From an uncultured Acidovorax sp. (GTDB taxonomy: Bacteria > Pseudomonadota > Gammaproteobacteria > Burkholderiales > Burkholderiaceae_C), in the NCBI GenBank assembly GCA_913774955.1, contig CAJYKV010000004.1, forward strand, positions 124,001 through 188,000: a DNA stretch of 64,000 nt, written 5' to 3'. A model generated the notes under the pieces. It did not search any database. It saw only the letters and a list, made by a program, of their open reading frames with translations, and was not told the origin of the DNA. Every line of letters starts with the position of its first letter. Within the stretch, counting starts at the first letter, position 1. Shown here in pieces: positions 1 to 8,805 of the stretch. Position numbers and translations under genes: made by a program.

Positions 1-224
1 CGCTGGGCGGCATGGTGGGCTATTTCCTGGTCGGCGAGCTGCATGACTGGCTGCCGTACTTCCTGGCGATCGCCTCCAGCAGCTTCGTCTACGTGGCGCT
101 GGCCGACCTGATCCCGCAACTGCAGAAGCGCCTGACCGCGGCCCAGACCCTGGCGCAGATCGCCTGGCTGGTGGCGGGCATGACCGTGGTCACATTGGTG
201 AGCGGCCTCGCGCACTCGCACTAG
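1..224 (+). CDS. ZIP-family divalent metal transporter, C-terminal fragment
   Basis: Only the last 74 or so codons are inside the window; the gene starts upstream, reading in frame from base 3. The fragment holds two hydrophobic segments, the first with the small-residue-rich run ASSSFVYVALADLIP. That matches the last part of ZIP permeases, where a polar residue follows Y-V-A-L before the final membrane helix. It ends in a short His-containing tail (AHSH), common in metal carriers. ZIP proteins move Zn, Fe or Mn into the cytoplasm across the inner membrane; the metal cannot be told from this piece. It converges on the minus-strand lyase gene 11 bases downstream. Confidence 0.75.
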   Translation, partial: LGGMVGYFLVGELHDWLPYFLAIASSSFVYVALADLIPQLQKRLTAAQTLAQIAWLVAGMTVVTLVSGLAHSH

Positions 225-235
225 CGGCGCGCCCT

Positions 236-1876
236 TCAACGGGGCTGCGCCAGCTTCTCGAAGTCGCGGTCCAGGCGGGCCAGGCTGCCGTCGATGCGGG
301 CGCGCTGGGTGCCGATCCAGGCGGCCTGCTGCTCCAGCCGGGCGCGGGCGGAGGCCAGCATGCGGGCCATTTCGGCCGGCTGCGGGCCGCCGGCCGTCGC
401 GCGGTTGCGGACGATGGCGACCGGGTCGAGCGTGGCGCGGAACTCCGCTTCGTCCATGGGCAGCTGCGCGGGGTATTCCGATCCATGCACGGCTTCCGCA
501 TAGATGCGGCGGGCCTCCGCATAGGGGAAGTCCAGCGGTTTGATGTCCTTGGCCTTGGCGTACTCCACCACCTCGGACGCGAAATGGTGCCCCACGCGGA
601 ACGGCAGCCGGTACTTGCGCATCAGCACGTCGGCCAGCTCCTGCGAGGCCGTCCAGTCGCTGTTGAGCTCTTCCAGCGCGCGCCGCGGGTCGATCACCAG
701 TGCATTCAGAATGCGGTTCCACTGGTCGAGCACGCCGATCGCGCTCTGCACCATGGCGACGTTGTTGCGCGTCTCCTTCGGGTCCTGCATGCCGGGCGGG
801 ATGTTGTGGGCCTGGATGGCCGCGCCCATGCCGAGCGTCAGCGCCTGGGACGCATCGCGCCGCGTGCCGTTGAGCAGGCCCGGGTTGCGCTTCTGCGGCA
901 TGGCGCTGGAAACGTAGGTGTTGCCGTCGCCTTCCTGCAGCAGGATCCAGGGGCGCGGCTGCGCGTACTGCGTCATCACGTCTTCGACGAAGGTGCCGGC
1001 ATGCAGGGAGACCGCCATCACGATCGCACCGGCCTCCACCGGCTGGTCCACCGCCGACACCTGCGCCGCGTCGTAGGCGTTCTCCACCGTGGTGGAGAAG
1101 CCCAGGTAGCCAGCCATGCGCTGGCGATCGAGCGGCCAACTGGTGCCATTCAGCACGGTGGTGCCCATGGGCGAGCGGTCGATGCGCGCATAGGCCTCGC
1201 GGATGCGCTGGGCATCGCGGTCCAGGCCGCTGGCGAGCCCGAGCAGGTAGTGGCCGTAGCTGTTGGGCTGGGCCGCCACGCCGTTGGTGTAGTTGGGCAC
1301 CACGGTCGCCTGGTGCCTGTCGGCGAGCCGCACCATGGTGGCGGTGGTCCGGTGGAGCGCGTCGGCGAGCTTCAGCATCTCGTCGCGCAGGATCGCAGAG
1401 CGCACGGTGGAGAGCATGTCCTGGCTGGAGCGTCCAGCGTGCAGCAGCGTGATCTGCGGGCCCGCGGCCTCGATGAGCAGCGGCTCGAAGGTGATCACGA
1501 GGCGCGGCCGCTTGCCGCCCGGCCGGTTGCCGTCGGCCAGCACCTTGCTGATGCCCGCATAGGCCGTCGAGGCGAAGGACTTGTCGAGCAGGCCCTCGTC
1601 GATGTTGATGACGGCCGAAGCCTTGTTGATCTCGCCGAGCCAGAAGAACTCGTCGCGCGGCGCGGCGGCCGGGGCTTTGGCTGCGGCTGCCGGGCCGGCC
1701 GGCGCTGCGGCCGTGGACTGCGCGGGCGCGGTCAGCGGGGCCGGGGCCTGGGCCGGCACGGCGGTCTGGGCATGGGCCACGCCGGCTGCGCAGAGCGCCG
1801 CGGCGCAGGCCAGGGGTCGCAGGCTCGCCTGCAGGCGGTGCAGCGGACGGCGGGCGAGGGGGGGAATCGTGGTCAT
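236..1876 (-). CDS. Exported ArgH-like lyase of the fumarase/aspartase superfamily
   Basis: A 546-residue protein with a Sec signal peptide (n-region with several Arg, hydrophobic core, AHA/Q cleavage near residue 36) and an Ala/Pro linker before the catalytic fold. Superfamily signatures are present: HAGRSSQD near residue 145 (HTGRSRND in ArgH), a WPLDR segment near 245 (YPLDR in ArgH) and the mobile loop SSAMPQKRNP near 325 ([10 protein letters not shown] in ArgH). This is a diverged paralogue of the argH product encoded 2 kb away, but secreted to the periplasm, which is unusual for a superfamily of cytoplasmic enzymes. It is likely the last gene of the kinase/regulator transcript (84-base gap). 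Substrate unknown; annotation as argininosuccinate lyase by homology alone would be unsafe. Confidence 0.8.
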   Translation of the reverse strand: MTTIPPLARRPLHRLQASLRPLACAAALCAAGVAHAQTAVPAQAPAPLTAPAQSTAAAPAGPAAAAKAPAAAPRDEFFWLGEINKASAVINIDEGLLDKSFASTAYAGISKVLADGNRPGGKRPRLVITFEPLLIEAAGPQITLLHAGRSSQDMLSTVRSAILRDEMLKLADALHRTTATMVRLADRHQATVVPNYTNGVAAQPNSYGHYLLGLASGLDRDAQRIREAYARIDRSPMGTTVLNGTSWPLDRQRMAGYLGFSTTVENAYDAAQVSAVDQPVEAGAIVMAVSLHAGTFVEDVMTQYAQPRPWILLQEGDGNTYVSSAMPQKRNPGLLNGTRRDASQALTLGMGAAIQAHNIPPGMQDPKETRNNVAMVQSAIGVLDQWNRILNALVIDPRRALEELNSDWTASQELADVLMRKYRLPFRVGHHFASEVVEYAKAKDIKPLDFPYAEARRIYAEAVHGSEYPAQLPMDEAEFRATLDPVAIVRNRATAGGPQPAEMARMLASARARLEQQAAWIGTQRARIDGSLARLDRDFEKLAQPR

Positions 1877-1960
1877 GGTCGTCTCCTGGGTTTTTTTGTC
1901 GTGGGCGGGATGGGGCCGGGCGTGCCCGGGCGGAATGAGGCAGCGCGCCGGTCGTCTTCG

Positions 1961-2710
1961 TCAGCCTGCGAGCGCCTCGCGCACCGCCGCCACCTGCCGG
2001 CGCGACACCGCGATCAGTTCGGGCAGCCCGTGCATGCGCACGGCCCAGCCTTCGCCTTCCGTGGGGTCGTAGTGCTTCTCGATGGCGCGCAGCGCACGGC
2101 GCGCGACGAGCGCATTGCGGTGCACGCGCAGGAAGTGCTCCGGGTGGCGGGCTTCCAGATCGCTCAGGGCGCCGTCGAGCACGTAGCTGCGGGTGCCGGT
2201 GCGCACCGTGAGGTACTTGAGTTCGGCCTTCACGTAGACCACCTCGTGCAGCGGCACGCGCTCGGTGCGTCCGCGGTCCTGGATCAGCAGCACCTCGCCG
2301 GCATCGGCGGGCGGGGGCGGCGGCGCGTTCGGGGCCCACTGTTCCGCGATGGCGCGCCGGGCCTTGGCCAGCGCCTGCTGCAGCCGCTCCTGGCGCACCG
2401 GCTTGGTGAGGTAGTCGGCGGCATCCAGCTCGAACGCGCTCACGGCATGGTCGGCATGCGCGGTCACGAAGACGATCGCCGGCGGGCGCGCCAGGCGGCG
2501 CAGGGCATGCGCGAGCGAGAGGCCGTCCTGGCCCGGCATGTGGATGTCCAGCAGCACCGTGTCGCAGGCGCGGCCGGCAAGGGTGCTCAGCCACTGCAGC
2601 GCTTCGGCGGCGTTCGCCGCCTCGGCGACGGTGTGCCCGCCGCCGTCGGCCAGCAGCGTGCGCAGGCGGCTGCGCGCCAGGGCTTCGTCGTCGACGATCA
2701 GGATGTGCAT
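1961..2710 (-). CDS. LytTR-family response regulator (AlgR-like)
   Basis: A 249-residue regulator. Residues 1-120 form a CheY-like receiver: acidic pair D7-D8, phospho-acceptor D55 in LLDIHMPG, and the switch Lys in YLTKP. A linker follows, then a LytTR DNA-binding domain at about 145-245 (VVYVKAELKYLTVRT, then FLRVHRNALV). The start is set at ATG 2710 because MHILIVDDE is the usual beginning of such receivers; the frame stays open upstream. It lies 43 bases after the histidine kinase gene and was very probably co-transcribed with it. AlgR of Pseudomonas is also encoded beside argH with its kinase. LytTR regulators bind tandem direct repeats; I could not locate such sites. Confidence 0.9.
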   Translation of the reverse strand: MHILIVDDEALARSRLRTLLADGGGHTVAEAANAAEALQWLSTLAGRACDTVLLDIHMPGQDGLSLAHALRRLARPPAIVFVTAHADHAVSAFELDAADYLTKPVRQERLQQALAKARRAIAEQWAPNAPPPPPADAGEVLLIQDRGRTERVPLHEVVYVKAELKYLTVRTGTRSYVLDGALSDLEARHPEHFLRVHRNALVARRALRAIEKHYDPTEGEGWAVRMHGLPELIAVSRRQVAAVREALAG

Positions 2711-2753
2711 GGATCGGAAGGAGAGGGGGCGGCGGCGCCGCGGGTGCGCCGCC

Positions 2754-3815
2754 TCATGCGCGCAGCGGCAGCGAAATGCGCACGCGGTACAGCCCATTGT
2801 GCATGCCCGCCGAGAAATCGCACTGCACGTCGTGCAGCAGGCGCAGCCGGTCGCGCACGTTGGCCAGGGCGATGCCGTGGCCGCGCGGCGCGCCGGCGGG
2901 CCGCGGCCCGCCGGGCGGCACGGTGTTGGTGAGGGTGACCACGGCGCGGCTGCCGCGCAGCTCGGTCGTCACGCGCAGTTTGCCGCCCTGCGGCGCCGGC
3001 TCCACGCCGTGCTTGACGGCGTTCTCCACCAGCGGCTGCAGCAGCAGCGGCGGCAACTGCGCGCCCCCGGTGCGCGGATCGATCACCCACTGCACGCGCA
3101 GGCGCTCGCCGAAGCGCACCTCCTCGATCGCGAGGTAGCGCCGCGCCAGCGCGATCTCTTCGTCCAGCGTTGCGGATTCGCCCTGTTCCACCAGCGCGTG
3201 GCGGAAGAGGTCGCTCAGGTCTTCCAGCAGCGCCTCGGCGCGGGCCGGCTCGTCGCGCACCAGCGCGATGGCGCTGTTGAGCGTGTTGAAGAGGAAGTGC
3301 GGCCGGATGCGCGATTGCAGCTCGCTCAGCCGCGCCGTGGTGGCCGCGGGCGTGCGGGCCCGCGCGCGCAGCAGCAGCGCCGCCACGAGCACCGCCGACA
3401 GCAGCGCCCCGCTGGCTGCGCTGGCGAGCCACGGGGCCTCGTCCGGCACGCCGACCAGCACCAGCATGCCGCAGGCATGCAGGCCCGCCAGCGCGCCGAG
3501 CAGCACGCCCGCGGTGCACTGCAGCGCCACCGACCGGCGCTGCAGCACGGTCTTCAGGCTGCAGGCCGTGACCAGCCAGGCCAGCGTGGCCGGCAGCGCA
3601 CCGCCCGTCAGCAGCGAGAGGCGGGCGAGCCAGGCGAGCGGGCTTTCCGCGCCGAACATCGCCCCCACGGCGAGCACCGTTTCCACGAACAGCACGGAGC
3701 GCAGCACCACGCCGACGTGGCATGCGTCGAAGACGAGCACCCGCCGCCCGAGCCCGTCGGACGGGGTTTCGGGCAGGGGCTGGGGCCGGGTCGATAAAAT
3801 TTGCGTCTCTTGCAT
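2754..3815 (-). CDS. LytS/AlgZ-type sensor histidine kinase
   Basis: A 353-residue inner-membrane kinase. About four hydrophobic segments occupy residues 28-140 with very short loops, so there is no large periplasmic sensor. The His_kinase domain follows, with the phospho-acceptor His in [12 protein letters not shown] near residue 172. The ATP-binding N box is [10 protein letters not shown], and a G box lies in [13 protein letters not shown]. It is the first gene of a kinase-regulator pair, divergent from argH with only 51 bases between starts, so its promoter may extend into argH. No convincing Shine-Dalgarno precedes ATG 3815. The signal is unknown; FimS/AlgZ is the closest characterised arrangement. 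Confidence 0.88.
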   Translation of the reverse strand: MQETQILSTRPQPLPETPSDGLGRRVLVFDACHVGVVLRSVLFVETVLAVGAMFGAESPLAWLARLSLLTGGALPATLAWLVTACSLKTVLQRRSVALQCTAGVLLGALAGLHACGMLVLVGVPDEAPWLASAASGALLSAVLVAALLLRARARTPAATTARLSELQSRIRPHFLFNTLNSAIALVRDEPARAEALLEDLSDLFRHALVEQGESATLDEEIALARRYLAIEEVRFGERLRVQWVIDPRTGGAQLPPLLLQPLVENAVKHGVEPAPQGGKLRVTTELRGSRAVVTLTNTVPPGGPRPAGAPRGHGIALANVRDRLRLLHDVQCDFSAGMHNGLYRVRISLPLRA

Positions 3816-3866
3816 TGCGGCATCCGGGCGTTCCGGGTGACCGAAACCTCCGGATTATTGCCCTCC

Positions 3867-5342
3867 ATGTCCTCCAGCCCCACCGCGCAACCCTCCCAAG
3901 ACCAGCTCGCCACCAAGGCCCAGGCCTGGTCGGCCCTTTTCTCCGAACCCATGAGCGATCTGGTCAAGCGCTACACGTCGAGCGTGTTCTTCGACAAGCG
4001 CCTGTGGCAGGCGGACATCGCCGGCAGCCTCGCCCATGCGGAGATGCTGGCCGCGCAGGGCATCATCGGCCAGGACGACCACGCCGCCATCCAGCGCGGC
4101 ATGGCGCAGATCACGCAGGAGATCGAATCCGGCGCCTTCGAGTGGAAGCTCGACCTGGAGGACGTGCACCTGAACATCGAGGCACGCCTGACCCAGCTGG
4201 TGGGCGACGCCGGCAAGCGCCTGCACACCGGCCGCAGCCGCAATGACCAGGTGGCCACCGACGTGCGACTCTGGCTGCGCGGCGAGATCGACCTGATCGC
4301 CGATCTGCTCAAGGAGCTGCAGGTGTCGCTGGTCGACGTGGCCGAGCGCAACGTGGACGTGATCCTGCCGGGGTTCACCCACCTGCAGGTGGCGCAGCCG
4401 GTGAGCTTCGGCCACCACATGCTGGCCTACGTGGAGATGTTCGCGCGCGACGCTGAGCGCATGCAGGACGTGCGCCGCCGCGTGAACGTGCTGCCGCTGG
4501 GCAGCGCGGCCCTGGCCGGCACCACCTATCCGCTGGACCGCGAGCGCGTGGCGAAGACCCTGGGCATGGTGGATGCGAGCGGCGCTCCCATGGTCTGCCA
4601 GAACAGCCTGGACGCGGTGAGCGACCGCGACTTCGCCATCGAGTTCACGGCCGCCGCCAGCCTGTGCATGGTGCACGTGAGCCGCCTGTCGGAAGAGCTC
4701 ATCATCTGGATGAGCCAGAACTTCGGCTTCATCCGCATCGCCGACCGGTTCACGACCGGCTCGTCGATCATGCCGCAGAAGAAGAACCCCGACGTGCCCG
4801 AGCTGGCGCGCGGCAAGACCGGCCGCGTGGTGGGCCACCTGATGGGCCTGATCACGCTGATGAAGGGCCAGCCCCTGGCCTACAACAAGGACAACCAGGA
4901 AGACAAGGAGCCGCTGTTCGACACGGTGGACACGCTCAAGGACACGCTGCGCATCTTCGCCGAGATGGTCGGCGGCCAGCCCGATGCGGCCACCGGCACG
5001 AAGGATGGCGGCATCACCGTCAACCCGCAGGCCATGGAGCAGGCCGCGCAGAAGGGCTATGCCACCGCCACCGACCTGGCCGACTACCTCGTCAAGAAGG
5101 GCCTGCCGTTCCGCGATGCGCACGAGACCGTCGCCCATGCGGTGAAGGCCGCGACCTCGCACGGCGTGGACCTGTCGGAGCTGCCGCTCGCCGTGCTGCA
5201 GGGCTTCCACCCGGCCATCGGGAAGGACGTGTTCGACGCGCTGAGCCTGCGCGGCTCGCTCGAAGCGCGCAACACGCTGGGCGGCACCGCCCCCGCCCAG
5301 GTGCGTGCCCAGCTGGCGCGCCACCGCGCACGCCTGGCCTGA
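3867..5342 (+). CDS. argH: Argininosuccinate lyase
   Basis: A 491-residue cytoplasmic enzyme that splits argininosuccinate into arginine and fumarate, the last step of arginine synthesis. All family signatures are present: HTGRSRNDQ, then [14 protein letters not shown], the signature loop [12 protein letters not shown] near residue 298 carrying the catalytic Ser, and [12 protein letters not shown]. The start is ATG 3867; an upstream in-frame ATG at 3801 would add 22 residues without family similarity. A TAAAAT -10-like hexamer sits at 3795-3800. It is divergent from the AlgZ/AlgR-like genes, an arrangement also known from Pseudomonas. Confidence 0.97.
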   Translation: MSSSPTAQPSQDQLATKAQAWSALFSEPMSDLVKRYTSSVFFDKRLWQADIAGSLAHAEMLAAQGIIGQDDHAAIQRGMAQITQEIESGAFEWKLDLEDVHLNIEARLTQLVGDAGKRLHTGRSRNDQVATDVRLWLRGEIDLIADLLKELQVSLVDVAERNVDVILPGFTHLQVAQPVSFGHHMLAYVEMFARDAERMQDVRRRVNVLPLGSAALAGTTYPLDRERVAKTLGMVDASGAPMVCQNSLDAVSDRDFAIEFTAAASLCMVHVSRLSEELIIWMSQNFGFIRIADRFTTGSSIMPQKKNPDVPELARGKTGRVVGHLMGLITLMKGQPLAYNKDNQEDKEPLFDTVDTLKDTLRIFAEMVGGQPDAATGTKDGGITVNPQAMEQAAQKGYATATDLADYLVKKGLPFRDAHETVAHAVKAATSHGVDLSELPLAVLQGFHPAIGKDVFDALSLRGSLEARNTLGGTAPAQVRAQLARHRARLA

Positions 5343-5393
5343 GCCCGGCCGCATCCCTTCCCGCGTTGTCCTGATCCGGACCGGAGCCCCGCC

Positions 5394-6380
5394 ATGATCC
5401 TCTCCCGCCGCCGCCTGCTCTCCCATGCCACCCTTGCCGGCGCCGCGCTGGCGTCGTCGGGACTGCCGCTCGCGGCGCTGGCCCAGGGCGGCAAGACGCT
5501 GCGCATCCTCGTGGGCTTTCCGCCCGGCGGGGGCTCCGATGCGATCGCGCGGCTGCTGGCCGACAAGCTCAAGGATGTGCTCGGCGTGCCGGTCGTGGTG
5601 GAGAACCGGCCCGGCGCGGGCGGGCAGATCGCCGCGCAGGTGCTCAAGACCTCGGTGCCCGACGGCAATACGCTGTTCTTCACGCACGACCACACGATCT
5701 CGATCCTGCCCCAGGTGGTGAGGCACCCGGGCTTCGATCCGGCGCAGGATTTCATCGGCGTGGGCGGCGTGGCCACCTTCGTGAACTCGTTCGCCGTCTC
5801 CGGCGGCACGCCGGCCCGCAGCTTCGGCGATTACGTCGCCTGGGTGAAGGCGCAGGGCGGCAAGAGCGCGGTGGGCATCCCCGCGCCGGCCTCCACGCCC
5901 GAATTCCTCGTGAAGCTGATCGGCGAGCGCTTCAAGCTCGACCTGGTGTCGGCGCCGTACCGCGGCAGCGCGCCGATGATGGGCGACATGCTGGGCAACC
6001 AGATCGCGGCCGGCGTCGGCTCGGTGCCCGACTTCCTGGAGAACCACCGGGCCGGCAAGCTGCGCATCGTGGCCGTGCTGGGCGACCAGCGCCAGGCCGC
6101 GCTGCCCGACGTGCCCACCTTCGGCGAGCTCGGCCTGAAGGGCTTCGAGGATCTGCCGTACTACGGCTTCTACGCGCCGGCCGGCACGCCCGCGCGGGCC
6201 GTGCAGCAGTTCTCCGATGCGCTGGCCCAGGTGCTGGCGCGGCCCGACGTGCGCGAGCACCTCGTGGCGCTCGGCCTCACGGTGACGCCGATGACGCCGC
6301 AGCAGCTGACCACGCGCGAGCGCGCCTACACGCAGGCCTGGACGCGCATCATCCAGGCCAGCGGTTTCCAGCCGCAGTAG
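5394..6380 (+). CDS. Bug-family tripartite tricarboxylate transporter substrate-binding protein
   Basis: A 328-residue periplasmic binding protein. The signal peptide contains SRRRLLS and ends AALAQ near residue 31, so export could be Tat or Sec. The mature part begins KTLRILVGFPPGGGSDAIARLLADKL, typical of Bug proteins, which bind small carboxylates or amino acids. A GGAG ribosome-binding site lies just before ATG 5394. No membrane components (TctA/TctB) are nearby, so it is an orphan receptor, very common in Comamonadaceae and Bordetella. It follows argH by 51 bases on the same strand; a shared transcript is possible but nothing links the functions. Confidence 0.9.
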   Translation: MILSRRRLLSHATLAGAALASSGLPLAALAQGGKTLRILVGFPPGGGSDAIARLLADKLKDVLGVPVVVENRPGAGGQIAAQVLKTSVPDGNTLFFTHDHTISILPQVVRHPGFDPAQDFIGVGGVATFVNSFAVSGGTPARSFGDYVAWVKAQGGKSAVGIPAPASTPEFLVKLIGERFKLDLVSAPYRGSAPMMGDMLGNQIAAGVGSVPDFLENHRAGKLRIVAVLGDQRQAALPDVPTFGELGLKGFEDLPYYGFYAPAGTPARAVQQFSDALAQVLARPDVREHLVALGLTVTPMTPQQLTTRERAYTQAWTRIIQASGFQPQ

Positions 6381-6500
6381 GGCGGCCTCGGCCCCCGTTT
6401 GTAACGGCGGCGTGCTCAATTGTAAAAATTGTGTGCGCCGGGGAATGGTGCGCCGGACAATCGCTCTCACGCAGTTGCACTTCCCGGAGCGCCGCTTCCC

Positions 6501-7346
6501 ATGTCCCTGAGCCCCTCCCGCTTTTCGTGCCGCGGCCGCACCGCCGTGGCCGCGTTCTGCGCCGCGCTGTTGCTGGCCGCCGGCGCCTGGGCGACGCCCG
6601 CGCCTGCGTCGGTGCACGCGCCGGCCGCCGAGGAAACGGCCGCGCTGCCTGCGCCCTTCGCGCGCTGGCAGTCGAGCATGGATGCCTTCGCCGCCGCGGA
6701 CAAGGCCGGGCTTCCGCAGGCCGGCGGCGTGCTCTTCGTGGGCAGCTCGACGATCCGGCTCTGGACCGACCTGCGGGAAGACTTCCGGCAGCTGCCGGTG
6801 GTGATCAACCGCGGTTTCGGCGGCTCGACCATGGCCGACTGCAATTACTTCGTGAAGCGCCTGGTGCTGCAGTACCGGCCACGCCAGGTGATCGTCTATG
6901 CGGGCGACAACGATCTGGCCGAAGGCCGCAGCCCGGCCCAGGTGCTGGAGAGCCTGCGCTCCTTCGCGGGCACCGTGCGCGGTGAACTGCCGGACACGCG
7001 CATCAGCTACGTTTCCATCAAGCCGAGCCCGCTGCGCAGTGCGCTGCTGCCGCAGATCCGCGAGGCCAACGGCCTGATCGCCGACTACCTGCGCGGCGTG
7101 CCCGGTACCGACTACATCGACATCTTCTCGCCCATGATGGCGGCCGACGGCCAGCCGCGCGCCGAGCTGTTCGGCCCCGACCGGCTGCACATGAATGCCG
7201 CGGGCTACGGGCTGTGGCAGTCGGCGATCCGGCCGTATCTTCAGGAGGCGGAGGGGCGCGGGACGCGGATGCAGGCGGATGCCGTGCCCGCACTGGCCCC
7301 ACCGGCCGCGGCAGTGCAGGGGCTGGTGGCCGGCTCGCGCCCTTGA
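6501..7346 (+). CDS. Exported SGNH/GDSL-type hydrolase
   Basis: A 281-residue secreted esterase-like protein. The signal peptide (RTAVAAFCAALLLAAGAWA) supports ATG 6501 as start; an earlier in-frame ATG would put a non-signal sequence first. SGNH blocks are visible: block I GSSTIRLW with the nucleophilic Ser near residue 82, block II Gly in GFGGSTMADC, block III Asn in YAGDNDLAEG near 134, and block V DRLHMNAAGY near 226 with the catalytic Asp and His. Family members hydrolyse acyl or acetyl esters on lipids, peptidoglycan or polysaccharides. It converges with the OpgC-like acyltransferase gene; whether they act on the same glycan is speculation. Confidence 0.85.
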   Translation: MSLSPSRFSCRGRTAVAAFCAALLLAAGAWATPAPASVHAPAAEETAALPAPFARWQSSMDAFAAADKAGLPQAGGVLFVGSSTIRLWTDLREDFRQLPVVINRGFGGSTMADCNYFVKRLVLQYRPRQVIVYAGDNDLAEGRSPAQVLESLRSFAGTVRGELPDTRISYVSIKPSPLRSALLPQIREANGLIADYLRGVPGTDYIDIFSPMMAADGQPRAELFGPDRLHMNAAGYGLWQSAIRPYLQEAEGRGTRMQADAVPALAPPAAAVQGLVAGSRP

Positions 7347-7382
7347 TCGGCAACGGCGCCGGAAGGGGCGCGAGCGCCGCTC

Positions 7383-8621
7383 CTACAGTGTTCTGGCGGT
7401 GGAGGCCAGACCCTCGGGCGTTCGCGGCAGCTCGTCCTCGTCGTGGGTGAGCGGCGGCGGTTTTTCCGCGTAGGGCACGGGCGGCGGCAGCGGCACCGTG
7501 TCGTCGTCGGGCTGCCTGTCCAGCCACAGCGTCACGCGCGCCACGGCATAGAGCGCGCCGAAGCAGGCGGCCAGCAAGGCGATGTCCACCGGCCAGGGGC
7601 GCTGGTAGTCCGCGCCGAACCAGCCCAGCACCAGCAGCACCACCACGAGGTGGGCACAGAACACCGGCAGTGAGGCCCGGCCCAGCGTCTCCAGCCAGCG
7701 CAGGCGCGGCAGGCGCGCCATCAGTGCCGGCCCGAACCGGATCGCCAGCACCAGCAGTGCGAACAGATTGAGCACCCGCAGCGGGCCCAGCTGCCACTTG
7801 TCGAACGCCAGATTCCACGCCGGCAGGCCGTCGCCGAACGGCACCTGGCCGATGGCATGGCGCCATACGAAGCCCGCCACCGCCAGCACCGCGGCCACCG
7901 CCACCGCCCAGCGGGGGAAGGTGAAGGCCGGCGCCGCCGGGTCGTTGCGCGACGCCCCCATCCAGAGGCCCAGCACCCAGAGGAACTGCCAGCCCCACAT
8001 CGAGAACGTGCCGGTTTCGTGGAAGGGAATGGGGTTCTTCACCACAGCGTTCGCGGCGTCGTACACCCACTGCGAAAGGCCGAACTGCGCGAGCAGCCAC
8101 AGCACGGTGCTCACGGCCAGCACCGGGGCCCAGCCGCGGCGCAGCCCGACCGACATCACCCAGGGGCTCGCCAGCATGAACAGCACGTAGATGGGCAGGA
8201 TGTCCAGCAGCGGCGGCTCATACACCAGGAGCAGCCCGCCGATCAGGGCATCGAGCGGCTGCGCGAAATAGAAGGTCAGCAAGCCCTTGATGGCGATCTC
8301 GTTCACCTCGATGCCGATGAAGGTGATGATGGTGAACAGGAAGAGCAGCGTGGCCGCCTGGCAGGCCCAGATCTTGGCGGCGCGGCGCAGAAAGGCGTGG
8401 CGCATGGCGGGAACGCCGCGCCGTGCGGCGGTGCGCCCGTACACCATGCCCGCCATGTAGGCGGACAGCAGCACGAAGCCCTCCGCGGCCGAGACGTAGC
8501 CGAATGGCTGGCCGAGCGGCAGCGTGAGTCGCGTGGGAAGGTGCGTGACCGTCATCAGGACCAGCATCAGTCCGCGGACGGCGTCGATTTCCCAGCGGCG
8601 TTTGGAGGGGGTGTCGGGCAT
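7383..8621 (-). CDS. opgC: OpgC-domain membrane acyltransferase
   Basis: A 412-residue integral membrane protein with about ten hydrophobic segments. The opening RWEIDAVRGLMLVLMTVTHLP is the family hallmark: an Arg/Asp motif in the first helix and a His at its outer end. PLGQPFGYVSAAEGFVLLSAYMAG also matches OpgC. Family members transfer succinyl groups to periplasmic glucans across the inner membrane. The C-terminus is a charged, Pro-rich cytoplasmic tail. No opgG/opgH genes are in the window. Convergent with the SGNH gene (36-base gap) and divergent from the alpha-2-macroglobulin gene. Confidence 0.85.
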   Translation of the reverse strand: MPDTPSKRRWEIDAVRGLMLVLMTVTHLPTRLTLPLGQPFGYVSAAEGFVLLSAYMAGMVYGRTAARRGVPAMRHAFLRRAAKIWACQAATLLFLFTIITFIGIEVNEIAIKGLLTFYFAQPLDALIGGLLLVYEPPLLDILPIYVLFMLASPWVMSVGLRRGWAPVLAVSTVLWLLAQFGLSQWVYDAANAVVKNPIPFHETGTFSMWGWQFLWVLGLWMGASRNDPAAPAFTFPRWAVAVAAVLAVAGFVWRHAIGQVPFGDGLPAWNLAFDKWQLGPLRVLNLFALLVLAIRFGPALMARLPRLRWLETLGRASLPVFCAHLVVVLLVLGWFGADYQRPWPVDIALLAACFGALYAVARVTLWLDRQPDDDTVPLPPPVPYAEKPPPLTHDEDELPRTPEGLASTARTL

Positions 8622-8805
8622 GGGCAGGGGCGCTCTTGAAGGCGCCCCGCGATTGTGGGATGCATGCCGCCGTGCCCGTGTAGGCCGTTTACAACTCAGC
8701 GTGGCGGCCGGTGGTGGGGGCCCCGCCGATGGGCTACGCTTTCAGGGTTTGCCCTTTGCCTTTGCCGCAGGCGTCCCGAGGGGGCGCGCCACCGCACGCA
8801 CATCC

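Noticed and set aside
3855-7190. 1111-codon minus-strand frame across argH, Bug and SGNH genes
   Set aside because: Spans three well-supported plus-strand genes and gives His/Arg/Gly-rich sequence typical of antisense frames in high-GC DNA.
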